Of a stretch of DNA of 64,000 nt, positions 19,338 to 26,536 are shown one piece after another. Made by a program: the position numbers and the translations under genes. Source of the stretch: an uncultured Pseudomonadota bacterium (GTDB taxonomy: Bacteria; Pseudomonadota; Gammaproteobacteria; Burkholderiales; Rhodocyclaceae); assembly GCA_903951825.1 (NCBI GenBank), contig CAJBDJ010000074.1:1-64000 (forward strand), in the 5' to 3' direction. The notes beneath the pieces were generated by a model. The model was not told where the DNA came from. It made no database searches and worked only from the letters and a program-made list of their open reading frames with translations. The stretch's first letter is position 1. Each line of letters starts with the position of its first letter.

Positions 19338-20105
19338 CTAAGTTTTCAGCGACTTGCGGGGATAAATATCGAAACGGCTGGCCTTGCCCTCCAGCGCATA
19401 AGCCGGCGTGCGGGCGGCGAGCACCGGTGCCTTGCGCGGGCGCTTGACGACGACGCGATGTGAGGCCAGCGCCAGCGCCGCCGCCAGCAAGTCCGGCGCA
19501 TCATCATCGTCACCAACCAGCGGCCGGAAGAGGCGCATTTCTTTCTTGACCAGCGCGCTTTTATCGCGATGCGGAAACATCGGGTCGAGGTAGATGACCT
19601 GCGGCGGCGCCTCACTCCAATCGCGCATCAGGGCTATCGCATTCCCCTCCACGAGGCGCATTGTGGCGATGATTTCGGCCAGCTCCGCAACACCCGATGC
19701 ACGCAGCAAGCCGTCTTCGAGCAAAGCGGCAATCACCGGCTGCCGCTCGATCAGCGTCACCGGGCAGCCGAGCTCGGCGAGAACAAACGCATCGCGACCG
19801 AGACCGGCTGTCGCATCGAGCACCCGCGGGCGGATGCCGGGCTGGATACCGACCGCCTTGGCGATCATCTGGCGGCTGCCGCCACCAAACAAGCGGCGAT
19901 GCGCCACCGCCCCGGCGACAAAATCAACACGCACTGGCCCCGGTGCCTGAACCCCCAAATCCTGCAATTGCAAGCCATCTTCCCCGAGTTGCAAGGCGAA
20001 ATCGGCCACGCCGCTCTCCGGCAACCCGAGGCGCCGCGCCCAGTCCGCCGCCGCCGCTGAAAATGCCGGTGCCAGAGCCTCGACTCGAATTTGGACAGAA
20101 TTCAT
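19338..20105 (-). CDS. rsmJ: 16S rRNA (guanine-1516-N2)-methyltransferase
   Basis: The 255-residue protein has SAM motif [20 protein letters not shown] near residue 93, the catalytic region [15 protein letters not shown] near 168 (an NPPY-like DPMFP), and [11 protein letters not shown] near the C-terminus. These match RsmJ (YhiQ), which modifies G1516 of 16S rRNA. The ATG at 20105 is chosen over a TTG one codon earlier. TTGAAG (20146-20141) and TATCTT (20123-20118) with 17-base spacing form a plausible promoter very close to the start. The aacS remnant follows on the same strand after 42 bases. Confidence 0.88.
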   Translation of the reverse strand: MNSVQIRVEALAPAFSAAAADWARRLGLPESGVADFALQLGEDGLQLQDLGVQAPGPVRVDFVAGAVAHRRLFGGGSRQMIAKAVGIQPGIRPRVLDATAGLGRDAFVLAELGCPVTLIERQPVIAALLEDGLLRASGVAELAEIIATMRLVEGNAIALMRDWSEAPPQVIYLDPMFPHRDKSALVKKEMRLFRPLVGDDDDAPDLLAAALALASHRVVVKRPRKAPVLAARTPAYALEGKASRFDIYPRKSLKT

Positions 20106-20283
20106 CAAACGATCAGCAAGATAAAGTGGCCGCCGGCAGGCTTCAAAGGCTGCTCTGGGAAATCCGTATTTTGCACCTCTTTATTGACATCTCCAGCAGC
20201 CGCCGCAGGGTTCTCGCGATAAGCGGCCGCAACCGAATGGCCTCCTGGCGTAAACTGGACACTCCCTGCAACGGATACCGAGC

Positions 20284-20898
20284 ATGTTCGGCGTTACCGA
20301 TTACCCTTCCTTCGTGATTGCCATCATCGTCTTTCTGGCGATTCCCGGCCCCGGCAATCTGACCCTGATCACCTCGACCGGCAAAGGCGGCATCCGTGGC
20401 GGCATGGCCGCAGCGCTCGGCGTCATTCTCGGCGACCAGGTATTGATGTGGCTGGCGGTGGCCGGCGTCGCCGCTTTGCTGAATACTTCGCCCGCCGCTT
20501 TTATTGCCGTGCAATGGCTGGGAGCGGCCTATCTCGCCTGGCTGGGCGGCAAAATGCTGATCGCAAAACCCGGCGCGGCGCCGATTTTGAACATTCAGCC
20601 ACACCATTACGCACGCCAGGCGATGCTGATCACCTTGCTCAATCCGAAGGCGATTGTTTTTTACATGGCTTTCTTCCCACTTTTTGTCGACCCGCTCAGG
20701 CATCACGGGGTGATGACCTTCGGCTTCATGGCTCTGACGATTGCCACGCTGACTTTTATCTATTGCCTGATTGCCGTGCTGTTGACCCAGACGCTGGCCG
20801 AGCGCCTGCGCGCCAACCCCCTGCTGGCACGCGGGCTGGAAAAACTGGCCGGTGTCTTCCTCATCGGCTTCGGCATCAAACTCGCCGTCAGCCGTTAA
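20284..20898 (+). CDS. LysE-family amino acid exporter
   Basis: The 204-residue protein has about six membrane helices. It opens with the RhtB/LysE pattern AIIVFLAIPGPGNLTLITSTGKGGIRGGMAAALG (read in pieces at about 13-46) and has NPKAIVFYMAFFPLFVDP near residue 121. Family members export amino acids or their derivatives with proton exchange. The substrate is unknown. TAAACT at 20251-20256 is a possible -10. It converges with maf, overlapping by 4 bases. Confidence 0.88.
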   Translation: MFGVTDYPSFVIAIIVFLAIPGPGNLTLITSTGKGGIRGGMAAALGVILGDQVLMWLAVAGVAALLNTSPAAFIAVQWLGAAYLAWLGGKMLIAKPGAAPILNIQPHHYARQAMLITLLNPKAIVFYMAFFPLFVDPLRHHGVMTFGFMALTIATLTFIYCLIAVLLTQTLAERLRANPLLARGLEKLAGVFLIGFGIKLAVSR

Positions 20899-21500
20899 AA
20901 CAATTTGCAGCCGAGGCGCTTGAGCAGTTCGCCGGTTTCGCAGACCGGCAAGCCCATGACGCCGGTGAAACTGCCAGCAAGGTGCGCAACGAACATCCCG
21001 CCCCGCCCCTGAATACCATACGCCCCCGCCTTGTCGAGCGGCTCGCCAGTGCTCACGTAAGCGCCAATCTCGTCATCGCTGAGGTGGCGAAAGCGCACCT
21101 CGCTGATCGACAACACGAAATCCGTACCACTGGATTGCCTGACCGCAACGGCCGTCAACACCCGGTGCGTCTGCCCCGAAAGGCGGCGCAAAATTGTCGT
21201 CGCCGCGGCGGCATCCTGCGGTTTGCCGATAATCTCGCCGGCCAGCTCCAGCGTCGTATCGGCGGCCAACAGCGGGCGCAGCGGGCGCTGGCGCCAGTCC
21301 ATGATGCGCCAACCATGCGCAGCCTTGGCGCGGGCAATACGCTCGACGTAGGCGACGGGTGCCTCGCCGGGCAGCGGCGTTTCATCAGTTTCGGGATCAC
21401 GGCGCAGGTCGTCACGAAAAGGCAGCACGTCAAAAGCCACCCCCATTTGCTCCAGTAGCTGACGACGGCGCGGGCTGCGCGAAGCAAGATAAATCGACAT
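20895..21500 (-). CDS. maf: Maf-family nucleoside triphosphate pyrophosphatase
   Basis: The 201-residue protein starts with the Maf signature IYLASRSPRRRQLLEQMG and includes AADTTLELAGEIIGKP near residue 80 and DKAGAYGIQGRGG near 158. The group (YhdE-like) hydrolyses dTTP/UTP and modified nucleotides. Two adjacent ATG codons exist (21503 and 21500). The second has GAGG at better spacing, and both overlap the rlmH stop, so the gene is translationally coupled to rlmH. Confidence 0.93.
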   Translation of the reverse strand: MSIYLASRSPRRRQLLEQMGVAFDVLPFRDDLRRDPETDETPLPGEAPVAYVERIARAKAAHGWRIMDWRQRPLRPLLAADTTLELAGEIIGKPQDAAAATTILRRLSGQTHRVLTAVAVRQSSGTDFVLSISEVRFRHLSDDEIGAYVSTGEPLDKAGAYGIQGRGGMFVAHLAGSFTGVMGLPVCETGELLKRLGCKLF

Positions 21501-21970
21501 CATCCCTCGCGATGATAAGGGTGATTTTTCAGTACGCTGACCGCGCGATACAACTGTTCGCAGAGCACCATGCGCGCCATGCCGTGCGGCAAGGTCAGGC
21601 TGGAAAGGCGCAGCGAGTCGTCGGCCTGCGCCTTGAATTCTTCATCAAGGCCGTCGGCGCCGCCGATCAGCAAGGCCACATCGCGCCCGTCCTGCATCCA
21701 GGCTTCGAGGCGTTTGGCCAACTTCAGCGTGCTCAGGTCGTCGCCCTTTTCATCGAGCACGACGATCCGGCTACCGGCTGGCAGGGCGTCGCGGAGGCGT
21801 GCTTTTTCGGCGCCCAATAATTGCTCGCGGGTTTTCGCCCCGCGCGGCTCGGGTTTGATTTCGCTGACACTGACCGGCAGTTCGCGCGGCATACGTTTGA
21901 GATACTCGGCGCAGGCGTCGTTAACCCAGGCCGGCTGGCGATGGCCGACGGCGAAAACCACCAGTTTCAT
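21500..21970 (-). CDS. rlmH: 23S rRNA (pseudouridine-1915-N3)-methyltransferase
   Basis: The 156-residue protein is full length for RlmH. It has the SPOUT-fold signature VALLIGGADGLDEEFKAQAD near residue 98 and the C-terminal knot SSLTLPHGMARMVLCEQLYRA followed by HPYHREG. It methylates pseudouridine 1915 in helix 69 of the large ribosomal subunit. The start ATG overlaps the rsfS stop by 4 bases (ATGA). The run nadD-rsfS-rlmH-maf is a common order in this group. Confidence 0.96.
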   Translation of the reverse strand: MKLVVFAVGHRQPAWVNDACAEYLKRMPRELPVSVSEIKPEPRGAKTREQLLGAEKARLRDALPAGSRIVVLDEKGDDLSTLKLAKRLEAWMQDGRDVALLIGGADGLDEEFKAQADDSLRLSSLTLPHGMARMVLCEQLYRAVSVLKNHPYHREG

Positions 21971-22335
21971 TGGCCGGCGGCGGCCTTCTCGACGATCTTG
22001 CGGCGCTGCGCCGGGGTCGTCTGCCACAATTCCTCGAGGTTGTAATACTGGCGCACCGAGGGCTGCATGACGTGGACGACCAAGTCGCCGAGATCGACGA
22101 GAACCCATTCGCCGCTCTCTTCACCTTCGATGGAAATCACTTCGCCGCCGGCTTCGCGAACTTTGTCGTGAACGTTTCGCGCCAGCGACTTGACCTGGCG
22201 GTTGGAGTCACCGGTGGCGATCACCAGGCGGTCGAACATGGCCGTGAGCTTGGCGGTGTTGATGACTTCGATATCTTTGCCCTTGATGTCTTCGAGGGCG
22301 GAAACAACGATTTTTTGCAGCGTGCGGATGTCCAT
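21967..22335 (-). CDS. rsfS: Ribosomal silencing factor RsfS
   Basis: The 122-residue protein has the RsfS core: VVSALEDIKGKDIEVINT at about 10-27, DRLVIATGDSNRQVKSLA near 45 and GEWVLVDLGDLVVHVM near 77. It binds ribosomal protein L14 and blocks subunit joining when nutrients are short. Its ATG shares a base with the nadD stop (TAATG), and its stop overlaps the rlmH start. Confidence 0.95.
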   Translation of the reverse strand: MDIRTLQKIVVSALEDIKGKDIEVINTAKLTAMFDRLVIATGDSNRQVKSLARNVHDKVREAGGEVISIEGEESGEWVLVDLGDLVVHVMQPSVRQYYNLEELWQTTPAQRRKIVEKAAAGQ

Positions 22336-22988
22336 TAGCGGTTTCTGTAGAGTTGATGGGTTTGAATGTAGTCGAGAACGACATCGGGCAGTAAATAACG
22401 TGCGGACTGCCCGTCGACCAGAAGTTGGCGAATCTGCGTCGCCGAAATAGCGAGCCGCGTCATCGCAAAACTGACAATGCGCCCGCCGGCTGACGTGCCG
22501 AGAGCCTGGGCGTCGGCGCTGTAGCGCAGCGAAAACTCATGCGCCAGTTCAGGCGACAAATTGGCCGGAACAATCGGAAAATCCGGCCGATGCGCGACCG
22601 CAACATGTGCCAGCGCGAACAATTCGCGCCAACGATGCCATCCCGCAAGCCCGGCAAAGGCATCGGCGCCGAGCAGCAAAACCAGCGGCGGTTGGTCGTC
22701 AGTACCGGCGCGCAGGCGTTCGAGGGTTTCAACGGTGTAGCTTGTCCGCTCCGCCATAACTTCGGCAGCGTCGACCACAAATCGGGGGTTATCCGCCGTT
22801 GCCCGCACAACCATTTCCAGACGCTGTTTTGCCGTGACTTCCGGGGTTTCCCGGTGCGCCGGGCAACCGGCCGGTATCCAGCGGATTTGCCCGAGGCCGA
22901 GATGCGTCATCGCTTCTTCGGCGAGGCGCAGATGGGCAAAGTGAAGCGGATCGAAGGTGCCGCCAAAAACCCCGGTCAGCTCAGACAA
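22335..22988 (-). CDS. nadD: Nicotinate-nucleotide adenylyltransferase
   Basis: The protein has the nucleotidyltransferase motif GVFGGTFDPLHFAHL at its start, LLLGADAF near the middle and the ISATQIRQLL motif near the C-terminus. It adenylates nicotinate mononucleotide in NAD synthesis. No ATG is available. TTG at 22988 gives 217 residues, the usual length, and overlaps the stop of the upstream gene (TTGTCTGA). An in-frame TTG at 23036 would add 16 residues of no family likeness. No clear Shine-Dalgarno site is seen, so translational coupling is likely. Confidence 0.9.
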   Translation of the reverse strand: MSELTGVFGGTFDPLHFAHLRLAEEAMTHLGLGQIRWIPAGCPAHRETPEVTAKQRLEMVVRATADNPRFVVDAAEVMAERTSYTVETLERLRAGTDDQPPLVLLLGADAFAGLAGWHRWRELFALAHVAVAHRPDFPIVPANLSPELAHEFSLRYSADAQALGTSAGGRIVSFAMTRLAISATQIRQLLVDGQSARYLLPDVVLDYIQTHQLYRNR

Positions 22989-23754
22989 CTTCGGAAACGC
23001 CGAAAATGTCGCGATAACTGACGTAAAAGCTGGCAAATATGGCCGGCGCCACGGCCAGCACGAGCGGCATCATGATCAGCGCTGTAATGAACGACTGGGC
23101 GCCAGGAAAAAGCACCAGCAACAAACCGAGAATGAGACCCGGAATGACGCCGGCAACGAGCAGCAGAGCCAAGCCATAAGCGAGAAATGCGCGCCAGTTG
23201 ATGGCGCAGGCGACAAGGCTGAAAAACAGGGCGCGCCCAGTTGTCAGCTTGTGCCAGGCGGCCAATACCGGAGCAAAGAAATAAGCCATCATTACCGGCG
23301 TCATCAGAAACATGACGATCAGCGCCGGCAGGAAAAAGTTGCCGTCCTCGATATCCTGCGCCTCAGCCGGCTTCCCGGAGAGCATGAAACTGACCATCTC
23401 GCCGCCGTCGGCAAGGGCAGAAATACCGAGGACAGCCAGCGTCAGAACAAGGTAAAGGCCGCCGAGCGCCAGTAGCGTCCGGGTGTTTTGCTTGAGTCCG
23501 CCAAAGAGGGTCTGGATGCCGATTGGCTGGCCGCGCTCAAGGTGGCGCGAGGCCTCCATCAGGCCGACCGAGAGCCCCGGAATGAGCAGCGACGCGGCAA
23601 GCGCGCCGATCACCGGCAAGAGATTGAGGAACAGGATGGTGAACCAGTAGGCAAGCACCAGCATCGAGAGCAGGATCGGGTTGCGCCGATAAATGGCGAA
23701 GCCGCCGAGAATCCAGTTCCAGCCGGCCTTCGCTTTCAGGGTTTGTGCCCGCAT
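22981..23754 (-). CDS. BPSS1780-family membrane protein (second copy)
   Basis: The 257-residue protein has about six hydrophobic segments. GWNWILGGFAIYRRNPILL near the start and FASFYVSYRDIFG at the end match the BPSS1780 family of betaproteobacterial membrane proteins of unknown function. It is a paralogue of the next gene upstream (shared YASYRDIF-type end and FAPAL/FAPVL motif), pointing to a tandem duplication. ATG 23754 follows the upstream stop by 2 bases; a TTG two codons earlier overlaps it. Confidence 0.8.
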   Translation of the reverse strand: MRAQTLKAKAGWNWILGGFAIYRRNPILLSMLVLAYWFTILFLNLLPVIGALAASLLIPGLSVGLMEASRHLERGQPIGIQTLFGGLKQNTRTLLALGGLYLVLTLAVLGISALADGGEMVSFMLSGKPAEAQDIEDGNFFLPALIVMFLMTPVMMAYFFAPVLAAWHKLTTGRALFFSLVACAINWRAFLAYGLALLLVAGVIPGLILGLLLVLFPGAQSFITALIMMPLVLAVAPAIFASFYVSYRDIFGVSEVV

Positions 23755-23756
23755 GA

Positions 23757-24506
23757 TCAAACGCCCTCAAAAATGTCGCGATACGACGCATAGACGGCGC
23801 CGGAAAAAATCGGGATCAGGAGCAACAGGCCGAGCCCCAGCGGGAGCATGGCAAAAAACAACATGACCATCAGCATGACCCCGAAAACGCTCATCGCCAG
23901 CCAGTTTTTGATCCCTGCGCCGAGGCTCGCCCGCATCGCATCAAGTGGCTTCATCCCATGGAAGAAAACCAGTGCCGGAGCAAACCAGGTCGCCATGATC
24001 ACCGGCACCGACAGAACCAAAACCAGCAGGGCGGCGAGCATGAAGCCGCCAAAGGCGATACCGACGCCAGCCACCTTGCCGCTGATCGCGCCACCCAGAA
24101 CCCCGCCGCTGATCAACAAGAAGGCGAGAAAGGCTATGCCGAAAACACCGGCGACGTAAATCACGCCGACCATCACCAGCGGCCCGGTATTTTTGCGAAA
24201 GCCGATGAAAATGTCGGCAATTTCAACCTCCCCGCCGGCCGATTGAACGCGGCACAGTTGCAACAGGCCGGCGCCGAATACAGGCAGCAAGAGATTACTG
24301 CCAATCTGACCAAAAATCGGCACGATCGAGATCGCCAGCAGGAGGATCAGCAGAATCAGCGTACTGCCCAGCCAGATGCCGGGATTGCCGATGAAAAATG
24401 CCCAGCCTTGGCGCAGCCAGTCAAAACAGGCGCCGACATCGACCACGCGGCTGGCGCCGGAGAAAGGTGCCGGAGCAAGGGGAAATGGGGTGATTTCTTC
24501 GTTCAT
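23757..24506 (-). CDS. BPSS1780-family membrane protein (first copy)
   Basis: The 249-residue protein has an N-terminal cytoplasmic segment (VVDVGACFDWLRQGWAFFIGNPGIWLGS at about 21-48) and six or so membrane helices, ending VYASYRDIFEGV. Function is unknown for the family. It lies between thrB and its paralogue in a same-strand run that continues to nadD, rsfS, rlmH and maf. Confidence 0.8.
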   Translation of the reverse strand: MNEEITPFPLAPAPFSGASRVVDVGACFDWLRQGWAFFIGNPGIWLGSTLILLILLLAISIVPIFGQIGSNLLLPVFGAGLLQLCRVQSAGGEVEIADIFIGFRKNTGPLVMVGVIYVAGVFGIAFLAFLLISGGVLGGAISGKVAGVGIAFGGFMLAALLVLVLSVPVIMATWFAPALVFFHGMKPLDAMRASLGAGIKNWLAMSVFGVMLMVMLFFAMLPLGLGLLLLIPIFSGAVYASYRDIFEGV

Positions 24507-24515
24507 GGGCGGATG

Positions 24516-25439
24516 CTAACGGGGGAGTTGTGCGGGAGCAAGGCGGAGTTGCTGCAATAGCTGTTCAAAATGCGCCGGATCCTTGATCGTCACCACCGCA
24601 CCGGGGCGCGGATGATACTGCACCTCCAGGCGCAGCAACCAGAAACGCAAGGCGGCCGCGCGGCGTATGGCCGGCCAGGCGGCGGCTTCCGCATCCTTGA
24701 GAGGGCGCTCGCGCTGATAGCCGGCAATCAGCGCCGCGAGATCAGCGGGGTTCGCGCACCAGTCGTTGGCGACTACCGCCAAATCGAAAAGCAGGACATC
24801 TTCACCGGCGAAATAAAAATCAAGGATGCCGCTCAGTTCGTCGCCTAGCCACAGCACATTGTCACGAAACAAGTCGCCATGGATCAGGCCGCGTGGCAAG
24901 GCCGAATAATCCTGGGCGGCCTGAAATTCGAGCTCATCGAGCAGATCAGCGCGCTGCCCGTCAGGCAAGCGCGGTGCCAGGCAACGCCCCAAGGTTTCCC
25001 GCCAGGCGGCGGCGCAGGGGTTGGGCAAGGGGTTGGGGAAACCGTCGGCGGCCAGATGCAGGCGAGCCAGTTGCTGACCGAGCACCGCACAGTGCGGCGG
25101 TGATGAAACCTCAAGCGCTACGCCCGGCAAACAACTGAGCAAGGCCGCCGGCTTGCCGGCCAGGCTGCGCCACAATTTCCCGTTGCGATCAGCCAGCGGC
25201 TGCGGGCAAGGGACGCCGCGAACCGCCAGATACGCCTGCAGCGCCAGATAAAAATCAAGCTGCGTCGGTGTCAGATGCTCAAAGACAGTCAGCACGCGGC
25301 GAACGCCGGCAATGTTCACAAAATAATTGGAATTCTGCATCCCGGCGGCGATGCCGGAATGATTCTCCAGCGCTCCGAGAGCCAGCGGCTCAAGCCAGGC
25401 AGCGAGTTCGTCGCGCCCGACCGTCGTATAGACGGACAA
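24516..25439 (-). CDS. thrB: Homoserine kinase (ThrB, aminoglycoside phosphotransferase fold)
   Basis: The 307-residue protein begins MSVYTTVGRDELAAWL and has GMQNSNYFV near residue 34. The kinase catalytic loop LIHGDLFRDNVLW is near 187 and the metal-binding ILDFYFAGED near 206. This is the second, APH-like type of homoserine kinase that makes O-phosphohomoserine for threonine. It is not the GHMP kinase of enterics. The DUF2782 gene upstream ends 3 bases before this start... on the same strand, so the two are likely in one transcript. Confidence 0.92.
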   Translation of the reverse strand: MSVYTTVGRDELAAWLEPLALGALENHSGIAAGMQNSNYFVNIAGVRRVLTVFEHLTPTQLDFYLALQAYLAVRGVPCPQPLADRNGKLWRSLAGKPAALLSCLPGVALEVSSPPHCAVLGQQLARLHLAADGFPNPLPNPCAAAWRETLGRCLAPRLPDGQRADLLDELEFQAAQDYSALPRGLIHGDLFRDNVLWLGDELSGILDFYFAGEDVLLFDLAVVANDWCANPADLAALIAGYQRERPLKDAEAAAWPAIRRAAALRFWLLRLEVQYHPRPGAVVTIKDPAHFEQLLQQLRLAPAQLPR

Positions 25440-25442
25440 AAC

Positions 25443-25769
25443 TTACCAGGCGTGAATGATCCACATCGGCGGCCTGGTCATCGGCGAGAGACTGTCCGAC
25501 TCGATGAAATTGCCGTCGCCCTGATGATCGACCAGGTAATACGGCTTACCGACGCTCGGCGTGACCTTGACCATGTACAACTTGCCGTTGATGCGAAACT
25601 CTTCACGCATTTCCTTTTCGTTTTTGACGATCGTCACTTGCGGCTCCATCGCCGCATCGAAAGCCTCCATCCCCGGCGGTGGGGGCGGGACGGCCGGCAA
25701 GGGCTGCAGGTTGTTTTGCGCCCAGAGCGGAGCGGCAACAAAAAAGAGAAGCGGGAGCAAGCGGCGCAT
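25443..25769 (-). CDS. DUF2782-family periplasmic protein
   Basis: The 108-residue protein has a signal peptide (MRRLLPLLFFVAAPLWAQ), a proline-rich stretch (AVPPPPPG) and a small beta domain with MREEFRINGKLYMVKVTPSVG near residue 54 and PYYLVDHQGDGNF near 76. Function is unknown; it is usually found next to thrB or polA in betaproteobacteria, as here. A GGAAA site before the start is weak. Confidence 0.8.
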   Translation of the reverse strand: MRRLLPLLFFVAAPLWAQNNLQPLPAVPPPPPGMEAFDAAMEPQVTIVKNEKEMREEFRINGKLYMVKVTPSVGKPYYLVDHQGDGNFIESDSLSPMTRPPMWIIHAW

Positions 25770-25802
25770 GGCAGTTTCCTGGAAAGATTGCGACCAATTT
25801 TA

Positions 25803-26531
25803 TTACAGGTTGAGCATCAACTCCCGCTCGTTCGGCAGCGGGCCGAAGGGGCGGGATTCGTAGTGTTTGAAAATTGCCTCAACCACCTGCTCGGGCTGGT
25901 CGATCAACTGGATCAGGTCAATGTCCTCGGCGTTGACCATGCCTTCGGCAACCAGCTTTTCCTTGAACCAGTCGATCATCCCCTGCCAGAAATCGGCACA
26001 GACAAGAATCAGCGGAATCCTCCGCGCCTTGCCGGTCTGGATGAGCGTCAGCGCTTCCATCAACTCGTCGAGCGTGCCAAAACCGCCGGGCATGACGACA
26101 TAGGCGCTGGCGAAGCGGACAAACATGTATTTGCGGGCAAAAAAGTGGCGGAAGGTTTGCGAAATGTCCTGATATGGATTGCTCGCCTGCTCGTGCGGCA
26201 ACTGGATGTTGAGGCCGACGGAAGGCGATTTGCCATGAAATGCGCCCTTGTTGGCCGCTTCCATGATCCCCGGCCCGCCGCCCGAGATGACGGAAAACCC
26301 CGAATCGGAGAGCAGTCGCGCGGTGCGCTCGGCCAGTTCGTAATATCTGGAGCCGGGCGGCGTGCGGGCGCTACCGAAAATCGTCACCGCCGGCTTGATC
26401 GCCGCCAGACGTTCGGTCGCCTCGACGAACTCTGACATAATGCCGAAAATCCGCCAGGACTCGCGAGCCGTCGCGCCGTTGAGCGATGCCTCGGACTCCA
26501 CCCCCATCACCAGTTTTTCATTTTCCGTCAC
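25803..26531 (-). CDS. LOG-family protein (TIGR00730; cytokinin riboside 5'-monophosphate phosphoribohydrolase-like)
   Basis: The 242-residue Rossmann-fold protein has VTIFGSARTPPGSRYYELA near 49, SGGGPGIMEAANKGA near 82 and the active-site motif PGGFGTLDELMEALT near 147. Proven members release the base from nucleoside monophosphates. The start is GTG at 26531; no in-frame ATG is upstream. Its AGAGGGG ribosome site lies inside the first codons of polA on the other strand, since the two starts are only 5 bases apart. Confidence 0.88.
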   Translation of the reverse strand: MTENEKLVMGVESEASLNGATARESWRIFGIMSEFVEATERLAAIKPAVTIFGSARTPPGSRYYELAERTARLLSDSGFSVISGGGPGIMEAANKGAFHGKSPSVGLNIQLPHEQASNPYQDISQTFRHFFARKYMFVRFASAYVVMPGGFGTLDELMEALTLIQTGKARRIPLILVCADFWQGMIDWFKEKLVAEGMVNAEDIDLIQLIDQPEQVVEAIFKHYESRPFGPLPNERELMLNL

Positions 26532-26536
26532 GTCTC

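Noticed and set aside
20183-20188. TTGACA upstream of the LysE gene as a -35 box
   Set aside because: No -10-like hexamer lies 16-18 bases downstream of it.
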